Numbered from the stretch's first letter, positions 17,163 to 27,507 are shown. The stretch: DNA of 62,376 nucleotides from Caldilineaceae bacterium (GCA_022821585.1 JAJEDI010000033.1:1-62376); one strand, 5' to 3'. Made by a program: numbers and translations. Notes: a model not told the origin generated them from the sequence alone.

Positions 17163-19139
17163 CTACTCATCCGTTGTGAGCGAAAGAAGGTAGACGACGA
17201 TGGCGTCGATTTCCTCTTCGGTCAGAGAGTCGCCGTAGTTTTCGGGCATCACCTGCAGGCATGGTCCGATGGGGCAATCTTCTACGATAAACGCGCTTGG
17301 GTCGAGAATCGCCTCTCTGAGGTACTCCTCTCCAGTATATCCCTCCCGGCGACTGGCCGCGATATTGCCCAAGTTTGTCTGATCCGGGCCAAGCATCGCT
17401 CCGTCTCCCTCTGGCAGCCCTGTCGTGATGTGGCAACTATTACAGCCAGTTCTCGTCATTGCCTCAATGGCGAGGTCAATAGTCTCCTGTGCCAACTGAC
17501 CGGAGACTGACGCCCCTTGTTCGGTCGTCCGACTCCCCTCTACGTTCACAACGATCGTATCCCGGTACTGGTCGCCCTCCAGCGCTGTGTGGAGGCCGTC
17601 GGCAAACTGGAGCCGGAGAATGTGCTCTCCCGGCTCCAGCTCGAGACTGACGGATGTCTGTCCCTGGCCGTAGTGGAGGTGGTTCTCGTCAGTGGGGATG
17701 ACCTCTCCGACGGGAGTGAAATCGGTATCGACGAGGATGTGGAAGTGTCCGGCGCCTTCATTGACTTCGCCGGAGGGTTCGACGGTTAGACCGGACGCCG
17801 CCATGACGACTTCGAAGGGAGAGGTGACGGTGGCGCCGTCGGCCGGTTGCTCGAATCTAACTGACGGGGACTCGTCCCCCGCCTCGACGAAAACGGTGAT
17901 GGTGTCGGTGTACTCGTCGCCGTCGAGGGCGGTGTGGAGTCCGTCAGCGAACTGGAGGCGTAGCGTGTGCTCGCCGGGCTCGAGTTCGAGGGTGGCGGTA
18001 GTCTGTCCCTGGCCGTAGTGGAGGTGGTTCTCGTCAGTGGGGATGACCTCTCCGACGGGAGTGAAATCGGTGTCGACGAGGATGTGGAAGTGTCCGGCGC
18101 CTTCATTGACTTCGCCGGAGGGTTCGACGGTGAGACCGGACGCCGCCATGACGACTTCGAAGGGAGAGGCGACGGTGGCGCCATCGGCCGGTTGCTCGAA
18201 TCTAACTGATGGGGATTCGTCCCCTGCCTCGACGAAGACGGTGATTGTATCACGGAACTCGTCGCCATCGAGGGCGGTGTGGAGTCCGTCAGCGAACTGG
18301 AGGCGTAGCGTGTGCTCACCGGGCTCGAGTTCGAGTGAAACGGAAGTCTGACCTTTGCCGTAATGTAAATGCGTTTCGTCAGTGGGGATGATCTCACCGG
18401 TGGCGACGAAATCAGTGTCGACGAGGATGTGGAAATGGCCTGCGTCTACGTTGACCTCGCCAGAAGGTTCAACGACGAGGCCGGTTGCAGTCATCACGAC
18501 TTCAAACGGTGAAGAGACGGTTGTGCCGTCAAGAGGATCAAAAAAGGCCACAGATTTCTCGGGGGCATCTTCTTCTACGAAGACTATTATTGTGTCACGG
18601 TACTCGTCGCCCTCCAAGGCCGTGTGAACTCCGTCGGCGAACTGCAAGCGCAGCGTGTGCTCGCCAGGTGTTAACGTCAATTCCGCCTCAAGTGAACCGT
18701 CGCCAAAATGCAGGTGTTGCTCGTCGGTTGGTATTATCTCTCCGGCAGGGATGAAATCGGTGTCAACGAGAATGTGCATGTGACCCGATCCCGCGATGAC
18801 CTCACCTGACGGGTCAACCGTCACGCCGACTGCGCCCATCTTGACGACAAAAGTCGGAGGTACGATTGCGGCTGTGGTCGGCTGCCTGAAAAAGGCTTCC
18901 GGCGGAACACTCTCCTCCTGTTCGGTTTCTTCTTGGGCCGGCGCTTCTTCGGTCGTTTCCCTTTCAGCCTCCTGTTCCGAATCGGCCTCGGCTGCGGCCA
19001 GGGTCGCTTCCCTCTCGGCGTCGCGAGCCGCCTTCAGTTCGGCACGAAATGTATCGACGGCCGTGTTGATTGCATAGATGAGGATGAGAAGTCCCAGTAT
19101 CGGGCCGCCAACTCGGATCAAGGGGTGAACTCTGTTCAT
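17163..19139 (-). CDS. DUF4399 tetra-repeat protein with c-type cytochrome domain
   Basis: 658 residues. An N-terminal membrane anchor (LIRVGGPILGLLILIYAI) is followed by a Glu/Ala-rich charged stretch (about 38-80). Four DUF4399 units follow (roughly 80-194, 195-310, 310-425 and 425-540), each with GHFHILVDTDF...GEIIPTDETHLHYG...LELEPGEHTLRLQFADGLHTAL. From about 545 comes a cytochrome c domain with the heme motif CNSCH near residue 564 and a likely Met ligand in MPENYGDSLTEEEI. It should be tethered outside the membrane. DUF4399 has no known function; its clustered His residues suggest metal binding. Units 2-4 are nearly identical in DNA. A strong promoter lies at 19230-19257, and GGAG precedes the ATG. 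Confidence 0.85.
   Translation of the reverse strand: MNRVHPLIRVGGPILGLLILIYAINTAVDTFRAELKAARDAEREATLAAAEADSEQEAERETTEEAPAQEETEQEESVPPEAFFRQPTTAAIVPPTFVVKMGAVGVTVDPSGEVIAGSGHMHILVDTDFIPAGEIIPTDEQHLHFGDGSLEAELTLTPGEHTLRLQFADGVHTALEGDEYRDTIIVFVEEDAPEKSVAFFDPLDGTTVSSPFEVVMTATGLVVEPSGEVNVDAGHFHILVDTDFVATGEIIPTDETHLHYGKGQTSVSLELEPGEHTLRLQFADGLHTALDGDEFRDTITVFVEAGDESPSVRFEQPADGATVASPFEVVMAASGLTVEPSGEVNEGAGHFHILVDTDFTPVGEVIPTDENHLHYGQGQTTATLELEPGEHTLRLQFADGLHTALDGDEYTDTITVFVEAGDESPSVRFEQPADGATVTSPFEVVMAASGLTVEPSGEVNEGAGHFHILVDTDFTPVGEVIPTDENHLHYGQGQTSVSLELEPGEHILRLQFADGLHTALEGDQYRDTIVVNVEGSRTTEQGASVSGQLAQETIDLAIEAMTRTGCNSCHITTGLPEGDGAMLGPDQTNLGNIAASRREGYTGEEYLREAILDPSAFIVEDCPIGPCLQVMPENYGDSLTEEEIDAIVVYLLSLTTDE
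17656..18690. repeat. Tandem 345-bp repeats within the DUF4399 gene
   Basis: Matching points (GTCTG at 17656, 18001 and 18346) fall exactly 345 bp apart, or 115 codons. The first two units are almost identical over long stretches; the third has diverged more and the next unit upstream in the gene more again, suggesting stepwise recent expansion at the 3' side. Confidence 0.85.
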
Positions 19140-19229
19140 AGAGATGCTCCGTCGGATTTGCTGGCAAATTTCAACCTATGTGAACGACCGGCAGTCTGCC
19201 TGATGTCAACTGTTGGTGTACCACACTGC

Positions 19230-19257
19230 ATTATACTGTTTCCGCATTGGCTGGCAA
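19230..19257 (-). promoter_or_regulatory. Promoter of the DUF4399-cytochrome gene
   Basis: On the minus strand TTGCCA (19257-19252), 16-base spacer, TATAAT (19235-19230). It lies about 90 bases upstream of the ATG. Confidence 0.7.
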
Positions 19258-19376
19258 GTGGGGAGGCAAATATTGCGCTGAAAGACGTGCGAAATACAAG
19301 ACTCGGGAACGCCAGTCTCGAGGGTTCGCTGTGAGGCATTAGGGGAGATCCCTTCGGAGTAGTTTTCAAGTCAGTG

Positions 19377-22300
19377 TCACATTGCAACAGCGGTCAAGGG
19401 CCCAACCGTTTCCTCTTCGACCGTGCGTAAGGCGTCATTTTCCAGTCTGAGGCTGATCGTCCTGCTAGTACCGTCGTCACCCATCGTGATGCCGTATATG
19501 CTATTGGCGGTCTCAAGCGTTCGCCGGTTGTGGGTGATGACGATGAACTGTGTTCGTTCGCGAAGCAAATCCATAGCCGACCGCAGGCGGTCCACGTTTG
19601 CCTCGTCAAGCGTTGCATCTACCTCGTCGAGCACGCAAAACGGTGTGGGGCTGACGCGGAGGATGGCGAATACCAAGGCGCAGGCGGTCAACGATCTCTC
19701 GCCACCCGACAGGAGGTCCAGGTTCTGTGTACGCTTTCCCGGGAGGCGTGCAAAGACCTCGACGCCGGTATTAAGGATGTCGGCCGGATCGGTCATTGTG
19801 AGCTGCGCCGTACCCCCCTGGAGGAGCAGCTGAAAGAAGCTTACGAACTCTTTCGAAACAGCGTCGAAGGTGCGTCGCAGATCACCCTCCATTCGATTGT
19901 CCAATTCGCTGATGACACGAAGGAGGTCACGGGCCGCATTTTCGAGATCATCCGATTGGTTTTGGAGGAAATTGTACCGTTTGGCAACTTCCGCGTACTC
20001 TTGGGGAGCCTCCGGGTTGACATTGCTCAAGCGTCGGACGCGAGCGCGAGTTTCCCTGACATCATCCTTCAAACCGGCAGGCAGGTCGTGGACGACAGGT
20101 AGCTGGGCGACAAGCGCCTGGAGCGGAAGCGGTGGTTGGTAAGCCAGGCCGGCGGCTTCTTGCATTTCCGCAAGGCCGAAGTCCTGCCGGATCTCACGGC
20201 GAAGGCTTTCCAGCCGATCTTCAGTGCGCTGCAAGACAAGCCGGGAATCATTCCAATCCGATTCAGTTTGCAGCACCAACCTTTGGGCGGCTCGCTCTTC
20301 TTCCTCTGCGCGAGCCAGATCCAGATCCGACTGCCTCAGCTCAGACTCTGTTTCGGCCGTACTCCGCAGATGGGCTTCGCCTTCCGCTTGCAGTTCACTT
20401 TCCTCAGCAGTTGCTCGCTCTATCTCGTCGCGCAACTGCTCCGTCTTCTGAGAAAGCTCAGCCTGACTTTCAGACCTGGACTGGAGCTGGCCACGGACCT
20501 GTGCATGGGAGCGCTTTAGGTCCGCTTCGAGTTCACGGCGGCTACTCAGATACTCTCGGGCTGCTGCGGCCTCCGCGCGCAGGTCGGCCAGTTGGCGGAG
20601 CATCTCATCCTGACTGGTACGGGCCGCCGCTTCCGATTGCATGGCTCGATCACGAGCGTGATGCAGAGTGTTGGCGGCTTCCGTCAGTGCCGTGGCGAGC
20701 TGTTCTTGCTGCGAGTCCAAACTGGCCAGTTCAGCTTGCGTCTGACCGAGTAACTGCTGCTGCCAAGCGGCCTCCTGTCTGACCTCAGCGGCCTGCAGCC
20801 TGGCCCGCTCGAACTCAGACTGGCGTATCTGCACATCACGAATCAACTGTTCCCGTTGCTTTTCTAGCTCTGCTCTCTTGCGGTTCTGTGATTCGATCTC
20901 GTTTCGGGCAGACAGAACTATTCCTTCTGCTTGCCGGACCTGTCCTTCAGCGCGCGCCAGCTGTGCAGGCAGTTCGCGTGCTTCTCTTTCCCAGGCCAGT
21001 ACTGACCTGCGTTGGCGGCCGCCGTCGGTGCCGCCGGTGACGGCGCCGCCTGGACGGATGATCTCTCCTTCCAAGGTGACGACGGTTGGCAGCGCGACAT
21101 AGGCCGAGGCTTGTCCCTTGGGCCGGCGTCCGTTTGTGAAACTGACTGCGTGCTGGTCAAGGGCATGGCGCGCGGCCGACAGGTCGTGGGCGATCCAGAC
21201 TCGCTGCAAGAGATGGTGGATTGCCGGTGCGACTTCAGAGTCAAACCGTACAGACCTTGCTGCGTTTCCAAGGATCCCATTGGAATTGGGCGCCGGAATA
21301 GGCTCCCTCGACCGCAGGCGGTCCATGGGTAGGAATGTGGCGCGCCCAGCGCCTGCCCTCCTGAGGTATTCGATGGCGCCCTGTGCATCCTGCCACGACT
21401 TTGCGATCACGTTCTGCAGGGCGGCTCCAAGGGCGACCTCAATTGCCCTTTCCAGACGGCCGGGAACCTGAATTCGTGAAGCCACGGTACCCATGATTCC
21501 ATTCAGCCGGCCTTGGTGCGACGCTTCCAGAATGGAGCGTACGGCGCTGGCATAGACAGTTCCCTCGCCGCGAACCGGCTGCAGAAGGTCGAGCCGTGTA
21601 CGTAAGCGCTCTACCTCGCGCTGTTCCCGACTCATCGCCGATTCTCCGGCTTGCAGCGCGGCTGCCGAGGCTTCAATGGCAGCAGTCACTTTGTCGACCT
21701 CGTCCTGCATGTCGTCGATTTCAGCACCGCCTATGACGGCCGCCTCCTCCAGTCGAGTCAAAGCGGCTTCGGCCTTTTGTGCGGCGCCGTTGCGTTGGTG
21801 ATTCTCCGACTGGATCCGGGTCAGACTTTCCTTCAAGCTAACGAGCCTTTCAGCAAGCTGCTCCTTCCGGCTGCGAAGTTCGGCGTTGCGGCTCTCCACT
21901 CTGCGCAATTCAGCGACGTCCTCGCGCCAGCGCTCCTCGGCGACGCCTTGCTTTTTCTCCCTTTCAGCAAGTTGGATCTGTAGGCGGTCAAGCTCTTGCC
22001 GGAGGACGTTTCGCCTCTCCAGAACACTCTCGATTTCTTCGGAAAGAACGTCCAATCGTTGTTGCAGGGACTCCCTCTCTGACTGCAGTTGGCAGCACTC
22101 GTCTCCCAGCTCCATCTGACGCGCGTTGACTTGACTTAGCCGTTCCTGAGACACGGCAAGGCGGCGAATTACCTCGGCTGTCCGGCGATGGCGGGCTTCG
22201 CTGATCTGGTTACGTTCGTTCTGTTCGGCCCGCAACCTGCTCTGGCGTAGACGAATCTGGTCGAGCCTGTCGTGAACTTCGTCCAGCCGTTCGCGGCGGA

Positions 22301-23072
22301 CCTGTATGGTGCTCTGGTCGCGCTCGGCATTTTGCCTGGCTATGGCGAGGTCTCTCAGAGTGCGGTGCCACTGATAACCGTACCAGACCTGGAGCAGGTC
22401 CTTAAGGTCGTCTTCAATCTGAATCCTTTCTAGGGCCCGCTCTGCTTGCCGTCTGAGGCTGTGAAGGCGGGGAGAGAGCTCGGTCAGGACGTCGCGGATG
22501 CGGTCGAGATTCAGCTGGGTCGCCTCCAACCGGCGCAATGCAGCCGACCGTTTCTGCTGGTAGCCGGTTATGCCTGCGGCCTCCTCGAATAGTAACCGTC
22601 TTTCTTCCGGTCTGAGGCTGAGCACCCGGTCGATCAGCCCCTGACCGATTACGGCATAGGCGCGCCTGCCCAATCCACTGGGCCCCAACAACTGGGTGAT
22701 GTCCTGAAGACGGACCTTTTGTCCATTAATCAGATATTCGTTATCGCCGTCACGGTAGGCCCGTCGAGTGATCTTGACTTCGCTGAAACTGTTATTTAGG
22801 TCGCCGGCTTCATTGTCGAGAACGATGCTGACAGCCGCCATTCCCTGCCGGGCCTTCTTGTCACTTCCTGAGAAGATGACATCGACCGTTTTCTTCGAGC
22901 GCAGCAGACCGAAACTCTGTTCGCCCAAACACCAGCGAATTGCGTCGGCAACGTTGCTCTTGCCGCACCCGTTCGGCCCGACGATCGCGGTTACACCGGA
23001 TCCAAAGGCGAATTCGGTCTGCTGGGCGAAGGTTTTGAAGCCCTTAAGGGTTACACTCTTGATTCGCAGCAT
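19377..23072 (-). CDS. smc: Chromosome segregation protein SMC
   Basis: 1231 residues, usual for bacterial Smc. The protein starts [16 protein letters not shown]. The Walker A loop [16 protein letters not shown] lies near residue 30, two long coiled-coil arms flank a hinge at about 510-660 ([30 protein letters not shown]), and the ABC signature LSGGERS near 1119 is followed by the Walker B segment [15 protein letters not shown]. Smc dimers with ScpAB load on DNA near the origin and organise sister chromosomes. The open frame extends 19 codons upstream to 23129, but the family start is the ATG at 23072, though no good ribosome-binding site precedes it. No scpA or scpB adjoins. Confidence 0.95.
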   Translation of the reverse strand: MLRIKSVTLKGFKTFAQQTEFAFGSGVTAIVGPNGCGKSNVADAIRWCLGEQSFGLLRSKKTVDVIFSGSDKKARQGMAAVSIVLDNEAGDLNNSFSEVKITRRAYRDGDNEYLINGQKVRLQDITQLLGPSGLGRRAYAVIGQGLIDRVLSLRPEERRLLFEEAAGITGYQQKRSAALRRLEATQLNLDRIRDVLTELSPRLHSLRRQAERALERIQIEDDLKDLLQVWYGYQWHRTLRDLAIARQNAERDQSTIQVRRERLDEVHDRLDQIRLRQSRLRAEQNERNQISEARHRRTAEVIRRLAVSQERLSQVNARQMELGDECCQLQSERESLQQRLDVLSEEIESVLERRNVLRQELDRLQIQLAEREKKQGVAEERWREDVAELRRVESRNAELRSRKEQLAERLVSLKESLTRIQSENHQRNGAAQKAEAALTRLEEAAVIGGAEIDDMQDEVDKVTAAIEASAAALQAGESAMSREQREVERLRTRLDLLQPVRGEGTVYASAVRSILEASHQGRLNGIMGTVASRIQVPGRLERAIEVALGAALQNVIAKSWQDAQGAIEYLRRAGAGRATFLPMDRLRSREPIPAPNSNGILGNAARSVRFDSEVAPAIHHLLQRVWIAHDLSAARHALDQHAVSFTNGRRPKGQASAYVALPTVVTLEGEIIRPGGAVTGGTDGGRQRRSVLAWEREARELPAQLARAEGQVRQAEGIVLSARNEIESQNRKRAELEKQREQLIRDVQIRQSEFERARLQAAEVRQEAAWQQQLLGQTQAELASLDSQQEQLATALTEAANTLHHARDRAMQSEAAARTSQDEMLRQLADLRAEAAAAREYLSSRRELEADLKRSHAQVRGQLQSRSESQAELSQKTEQLRDEIERATAEESELQAEGEAHLRSTAETESELRQSDLDLARAEEEERAAQRLVLQTESDWNDSRLVLQRTEDRLESLRREIRQDFGLAEMQEAAGLAYQPPLPLQALVAQLPVVHDLPAGLKDDVRETRARVRRLSNVNPEAPQEYAEVAKRYNFLQNQSDDLENAARDLLRVISELDNRMEGDLRRTFDAVSKEFVSFFQLLLQGGTAQLTMTDPADILNTGVEVFARLPGKRTQNLDLLSGGERSLTACALVFAILRVSPTPFCVLDEVDATLDEANVDRLRSAMDLLRERTQFIVITHNRRTLETANSIYGITMGDDGTSRTISLRLENDALRTVEEETVGPLTAVAM

Positions 23073-23328
23073 ACAGATTGTAATCGGGAGAAGACAGTTC
23101 GGCTCGGACGGCCTTCCCGTCCTGCCCATCTTGGTCGTGTATCGGGTTTCTTGTCTTAGCTTAGTGCGGGACAGCTTAGCGGAGGGGAAAGTCCGGAAGG
23201 GTGCAGGAGGGATCGGCAGTCCGAGAACTGCGAAAGGTTTAAGGACGAACCAGCAATCCCAGTCTGTACTGGGCCAAAGAACGTGCGTCTTGCGCGTCCA
23301 ACCACTTGCTTGCCTTCAGACCTGTGAC

Positions 23329-24084
23329 TCACGGCGCCCACATGACGCGCCAAAGACCGGGAAGCGCGAATTCCAGTACCAGACCAAGAGCTATCAGCAC
23401 GAGGGACGCGATCGCAAGGCGGCGCTGCCTCACAAGGTAATGGGCAGGTTTCCAGATGTTGGTCAAGAGGGGTTGTGCAAGCATGACAACAAGGCCGGCG
23501 TAACCTGCTAACGTCGCCAGCTTCCAAGGCATCATCCCCAGTATCAGCCCGGCCGGGCCCTCAACGGCCAGGCGACCAATCCCATACCCGAACTGATTCA
23601 CTGCGCGCATGAGAAACCAGAGGCCCACGAGACCTGCAGAGAGCAGGCTTCCAATCAGGATTCCGACAAGCTCAAGCAGACGAGATCCCGGGGCCTGGAG
23701 AACTGAGCCGGGTAGACTGATTCCGGTCACGGACCACTCCAGCAGTGCCCGGTGATAGGCGAAGCCCTCATGGATTGCCCGTTCAAATACCAGGGGCAAG
23801 AGCGCCGAACCCGCAATCATGACAAAGAGTTGGAGCAAGAGCCAGGAAGTTAGAACAACGAGCGCAGTAGTGATCCTTCCCCTACGAAGCGGAATTGCCA
23901 AAAAGAGAGTGATGGCCACCGTCTGTGCGATGGGCAGGAAGTTCGGCTGTCCCAGGGCGGCAGGTAGTGCCGTTGTGAGCAAGGCGAAGAATCCGAAAGT
24001 AATGTAGTAGATGGGATCCTTCACCAAGTCGTATTTGCTCGACTTTGGTGAGCCGTTTGACGCGACCTGAACAGAATCTCGCAT
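23329..24084 (-). CDS. Unrecognised polytopic membrane protein
   Basis: 251 residues, rich in Leu and Ala, with about six hydrophobic segments (roughly residues 27-47, 50-68, 75-98, 135-160, 185-205 and 222-245). A hydrophilic N-terminus of 20 residues precedes [22 protein letters not shown]. The layout resembles Yip1-type small membrane proteins, but I cannot assign a family. It lies 256 bp upstream of smc on the same strand. Its ATG at 24084 has no ribosome-binding site and sits about seven bases after a TATAAT, so the mRNA may lack a leader. Confidence 0.65.
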   Translation of the reverse strand: MRDSVQVASNGSPKSSKYDLVKDPIYYITFGFFALLTTALPAALGQPNFLPIAQTVAITLFLAIPLRRGRITTALVVLTSWLLLQLFVMIAGSALLPLVFERAIHEGFAYHRALLEWSVTGISLPGSVLQAPGSRLLELVGILIGSLLSAGLVGLWFLMRAVNQFGYGIGRLAVEGPAGLILGMMPWKLATLAGYAGLVVMLAQPLLTNIWKPAHYLVRQRRLAIASLVLIALGLVLEFALPGLWRVMWAP

Positions 24085-24090
24085 ATTAGG

Positions 24091-24099
24091 ATTATAGCA
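24091..24099 (-). promoter_or_regulatory. Extended -10 promoter placing the start at the ATG
   Basis: On the minus strand TGCTATAAT (24099-24091), an extended -10 with a perfect hexamer. A transcription start seven bases downstream falls on the ATG at 24084. No good -35 is present. The 335-bp gap to the MocA-like gene also holds a plus-strand -10 at 24323. Confidence 0.5.
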
Positions 24100-24322
24100 C
24101 CCTAAGCTGGAGATATACGAAATCAGACAATTTGGACGATGTGCGCCGCCCGGAGATTACGGGACGATCTTGCTTCCGTACTACCCGGAAAAAGCCTTAA
24201 CACCGAGGCAAATCCAGGGCGTGCGTACCCTCTACCACTGCTTGGTCGTACAGTGCCTGGACTCGGGAAGCGTCGAGCCTTCAGTTTGGAACGCGTGAGT
24301 CAACCGGCATGAAGCATAACTG

Positions 24323-24331
24323 TGGTATACT
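24323..24331 (+). promoter_or_regulatory. Possible promoter of the MocA-like gene
   Basis: TGGTATACT, an extended -10 with five of six hexamer bases; no clear -35. It would give a leader of about 80 bases. Confidence 0.4.
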
Positions 24332-24419
24332 GCGCAAATGGACCGAAAAGCGCATCTGGTCCGATGTCAGAAGAGTTGTCATCGCTGACTAGTGACGCCT
24401 CAAGCAGGAAGAGTTGCCC

Positions 24420-25103
24420 GTGTCTTTATTGCCTTCCGATCTGTCCGAAAGGGGGAAGTCCTCGTCGGACCTGGTGGCGCCTGGAAGAGTGAAACGTGTT
24501 GCAGCAGTGGTGGCCGCTGCCGGGTTCAGCAGCCGGATGGGGCGTTTCAAGCCATTGTTGCCATGGCGAGACGGGACCGTCATCGAAGCCGTTGTTGCCG
24601 CCCTGGCAGAGGGAGAGGCTTCTCCCATTTATGTGGTAACGGGCCACCGGGGCACGGAGATCGCAGAACAGCTGATTGGTGGGCCAGCCGAGGCCGTTGT
24701 CAATTCAGACTACCGCTTGAACGAAATGCTGCGATCTTATCAGGTCGGGATCCATTCTTTGTGTCAGAACAGTGAGCCGGTCCTGGGAGCGCTCCTCGCG
24801 CTGGGCGACCAGCCGCACATTCCGGCCAGGGTGATCCGGCAGATCATCAGCAGAGGACAGGCAGAGCCAGCGGCCGTGGTCGTTCCCAGCTACATGCGGC
24901 GACGCGGCCATCCCGTCTATCTGCCCAACTGGGCGTTTTCCAAGCTTCTGGGCCTAGTGCGGGGACAGTCACTGCGAACTCTCCTTAACGCTGTCGAGGA
25001 CAGGATCGTTTACGAAACCGTTGACAATGACTGCGTGCGAAGGGACATGGACGTACCGGCCGAGTATGAGTCGTTGCGTGCGGAGTTTGAGTGGGTTGAC
25101 TGA
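24420..25103 (+). CDS. mocA: MobA/MocA-like nucleotidyltransferase
   Basis: 227 residues with a GT-A nucleotidyltransferase fold. The signature VAAVVAAAGFSSRMGRFKPLLPW near the N-terminus binds the nucleotide and is followed by the metal-binding region ALLALGDQPHIP. Members such as MocA add CMP to molybdopterin to give the cytosine dinucleotide cofactor used by xanthine and CO dehydrogenases. Two XdhC-family genes downstream support this role, which remains inference. The start may be TTG 24414 or GTG 24420; AGGAAG lies suitably upstream of the latter. No molybdenum hydroxylase structural gene is in the window. Confidence 0.8.
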   Translation: MSLLPSDLSERGKSSSDLVAPGRVKRVAAVVAAAGFSSRMGRFKPLLPWRDGTVIEAVVAALAEGEASPIYVVTGHRGTEIAEQLIGGPAEAVVNSDYRLNEMLRSYQVGIHSLCQNSEPVLGALLALGDQPHIPARVIRQIISRGQAEPAAVVVPSYMRRRGHPVYLPNWAFSKLLGLVRGQSLRTLLNAVEDRIVYETVDNDCVRRDMDVPAEYESLRAEFEWVD

Positions 25104-25250
25104 TCCGACTGGACCGAGGGCACTGGTATTATGAAAGGCGCACCGGCCTGCGCTCCATCGAATGCTACTTGCTGTAACTAGGATAGCAAGGGTCGAAAGT
25201 AGTCGCAGTTCGCTTTCAAGACGCGGCCCCGAAGGGGGTCAGGAAGGAAT

Positions 25251-25628
25251 GTGAAGACCTTGACCGCTACACTTTACCACTATCTGAAGGAAATGTTGGA
25301 GGAAGAAAAGGCTGTTGCCGTGGCGACGATCGTTGACGCCAAGGGTTCGGTGCCGAGGGAAGTTGGCGCGAAGATGGTTATTCACCCAATGGGCCGGCAC
25401 GTGGGAACGGTGGGTGGGGGGTGCGGTGAAGCGGATGTGATTCGAGCCGGGCTGGACGTAATCCATGACGGGATACCGCGTACGGTTCACGTAGACCTGA
25501 CCGAAGACATCTCCATGAACAGCCTGGGCGTGTGCGGCGGCGTGATGGATGTGTTCGTTGAGCGCTGGGACGGAAAAGGCAGCAGCGACTCTTCGGGAGG
25601 CGCGGCCAGAAGCGCAGCGGCTGAGTGA
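25251..25628 (+). CDS. XdhC/CoxI N-terminal-domain protein
   Basis: 125 residues containing only the XdhC_CoxI domain: ATIVDAKGSVPREVGAKMVIHPMGRHVGTVGGGCGEADVI followed by MNSLGVCGGVMDVFVERW. The conserved Cys residues in GGGCGE and VCGG are present. XdhC proteins bind the molybdenum cofactor and help insert sulfur into it before transfer to the target dehydrogenase. Start is GTG with AGGAAGGA just upstream. The Rossmann domain seen in full-length XdhC is missing here but present in the gene at 26650, so the two may work as a pair. The last 15 residues are Ser/Ala-rich. Confidence 0.85.
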   Translation: MKTLTATLYHYLKEMLEEEKAVAVATIVDAKGSVPREVGAKMVIHPMGRHVGTVGGGCGEADVIRAGLDVIHDGIPRTVHVDLTEDISMNSLGVCGGVMDVFVERWDGKGSSDSSGGAARSAAAE

Positions 25629-25653
25629 CCCGAGTTGGGCCAGTGGCTGGCCC

Positions 25654-26436
25654 CTAATCAGTTCGTCCCTCCTCTTCTGAATAGGGGACCGGGATGCGAC
25701 TATGCAGATGTACGGGCCGGGACTTCTCTCGCAGTCTCAGGTTGATCATTTCGACGGCAAGCGAAAAAGCCATGGCGAAATAGGCATAGTTTTTCAGATG
25801 GAGTTCCTCGACTGCCTCATGGAGCCAACCTTCCAATACAAGCAGGAAACCAATCAGAATCAGAAATGCCAGTGCCAGGATCTTCATGGTTGGATGACGT
25901 TCGACGTAGGCGCTGATTTGGCCGGCAAACAACAGCATCACTGCAGCCGCTACAACTACGGCGGGCACCATCACCCAAAGATTCCCTGAGATTCCCACAG
26001 CCGTAATGACCGAGTCGAGTGAAAAGACAAGGTCAATGAGGATGATTTGGGCGATGACTGAGGCGAAGGTTGCCGTCGCCTGTGTCTTGCGATCATGGCC
26101 TGCGGCTTCGAGCTTTTCATGAATCTCAAACGTGCTCTTGCCGATCAGGAACAGTCCGCCGATGAGAAGTATCAGGTCGCGGCCTGATACTTCATGTTCG
26201 AAGAGTGCGAAGAGCGGGTAGGTCAACTGCATGATCCAGGCGATGCTGAAAAGCAGGGCGATGCGGGCAATCACCGCCAGCGCGATACCGGTTGAGCGTG
26301 CCCTGGCCTGCTCATTCGGAGGCAGCTTGCCGCTCAGGATGGCGATAAAGATAACATTGTCGATGCCGAGAACGATTTCGAGCAGGACTAGTGTAAGCAG
26401 GGCTACGAGGTTCTCAGCTTGAAAGATTTCAGCCAT
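25654..26436 (-). CDS. TerC-family integral membrane protein
   Basis: 260 residues with seven predicted helices. Typical TerC parts are LLEIVLGIDNVIFIAILSGKLP, LLIGGLFLIGKSTFEIHEKLE and DLVFSLDSVITAVGIS, with the paired Asp residues inside helices thought to bind metal. TerC proteins are linked to tellurite resistance and to manganese or calcium export and the metal loading of secreted enzymes. It lies on the minus strand between the two XdhC-family genes, converging on the first. Confidence 0.9.
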   Translation of the reverse strand: MAEIFQAENLVALLTLVLLEIVLGIDNVIFIAILSGKLPPNEQARARSTGIALAVIARIALLFSIAWIMQLTYPLFALFEHEVSGRDLILLIGGLFLIGKSTFEIHEKLEAAGHDRKTQATATFASVIAQIILIDLVFSLDSVITAVGISGNLWVMVPAVVVAAAVMLLFAGQISAYVERHPTMKILALAFLILIGFLLVLEGWLHEAVEELHLKNYAYFAMAFSLAVEMINLRLREKSRPVHLHSRIPVPYSEEEGRTD

Positions 26437-26649
26437 GGGACGGTTGACTCCTCACCCCGCCGGCATCTGGCAGGGCCCAGTTTATGCGACAGCACAGGAG
26501 CTTAAATATCAGGGTACATTTCGGATTCTAGCATCTGGACTGGGACGTGTCTAACGGCACGGGAAGTGCAGATCCGAGGTGCAACTGTAGACTGGCAGAA
26601 GGTGCCAGCCGCCTACCAATCAGGTTTCGCAGGATTTATATCAGGAAAT

Positions 26650-27507
26650 ATGCGCGAAGAGCTGCTCCAAACGCTTCTGCAGGCGATAGAAAAGAGAGAA
26701 GAGGTGGCACTTGTCACAGTTACCGCGGGAGAAGGCGTTTACGCGGAGGCGGTGGGCAAGAACGCGGTTGTCTGGCCCGAACCTGAAAGGCGCCCTATTG
26801 GAGACCTGAGTCTGGGCGGGCAGTTGAACAGTGTGCTCAGAGACGGACGGCTGGCGATAGCCCGCAAGCGACACGAGCATTTTCACTACGAGGCAACAGA
26901 TGGCAGTTTTTCGATATTTGTGGAGGTCCAGGCCAGGCCCCCTCATCTGATTATTGCCGGTGCAGGCCACATTGCCATCCCACTGGCTTCGATTGCGAAG
27001 ACGTGCGACTTCCTGGTAACTGTAATTGACGATCGCCCACAATACGCACATGTTTCCCGGTTTCCGAGCGCCGACCGTGTAGTCGCAGGCCCTTTCAGGC
27101 CCACTCTTGTGGAACTAAGGCAGGGCAGCGAGGCGTTTGATAGCGACACCTACATTGTACTGGTGACGCGAGGCCACCAATACGATATCGATTGTCTTCT
27201 GGAAGTTCTTGAAGATCCGGTTGCCTATCTGGGCATGATCGGGAGCCGCCGGCGCATTCGCGCAGTGTTTGAACTCCTGGAAATCGAACAGAACATTCCT
27301 GCTTCGAATTTCGACCGCGTTCGGGCGCCGATCGGCATAGACATTGGCGCGATTACGCCGGCAGAGATTGCGGTTTGTATCATGGCCGAGATAATTTGCG
27401 TCTTACGGGAAGGGCCTCTTCCCGGCTTGAGCGAGCAAATCCAGCGGGAGCGCATCGAACGCAGAGATCGAGCAATTAAGGCACTGAACGACCGAAAATT
27501 CAGGTGA
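26650..27507 (+). CDS. xdhC: XdhC-family molybdenum cofactor maturation protein
   Basis: 285 residues. The N-terminal part (MREELLQTLLQAIEKREEVALVTV) is a divergent XdhC_CoxI domain in which the usual GGGC/VCGG cysteines cannot be found. The C-terminal half is the XdhC Rossmann domain: PPHLIIAGAGHIAIPLASIA, then VTRGHQYDIDCL and LGMIGSRRR, ending with IDIGAITPAEIAVCIMAEI. The frame is open to a GTG at 26566, but the family N-terminus begins at 26650 with AGGA close upstream. The lost cysteines here and the domain-only protein at 25251 suggest that cofactor binding and nucleotide binding are split between two proteins. Confidence 0.88.
   Translation: MREELLQTLLQAIEKREEVALVTVTAGEGVYAEAVGKNAVVWPEPERRPIGDLSLGGQLNSVLRDGRLAIARKRHEHFHYEATDGSFSIFVEVQARPPHLIIAGAGHIAIPLASIAKTCDFLVTVIDDRPQYAHVSRFPSADRVVAGPFRPTLVELRQGSEAFDSDTYIVLVTRGHQYDIDCLLEVLEDPVAYLGMIGSRRRIRAVFELLEIEQNIPASNFDRVRAPIGIDIGAITPAEIAVCIMAEIICVLREGPLPGLSEQIQRERIERRDRAIKALNDRKFR

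Noticed and set aside
17656..18690. Regular 345-bp repeats considered as a CRISPR-like or satellite array
   Set aside because: The period equals 115 codons in frame and encodes DUF4399 domains; no spacer pattern.
23190..23260. AAAGTCCGGAAGGGTGCAGG resembles the RNase P RNA P4 strand or the SRP RNA tetraloop region
   Set aside because: The second conserved RNase P strand (ACAGAAA-type) is missing in the 256-bp gap and the SRP helix does not pair; probably chance.
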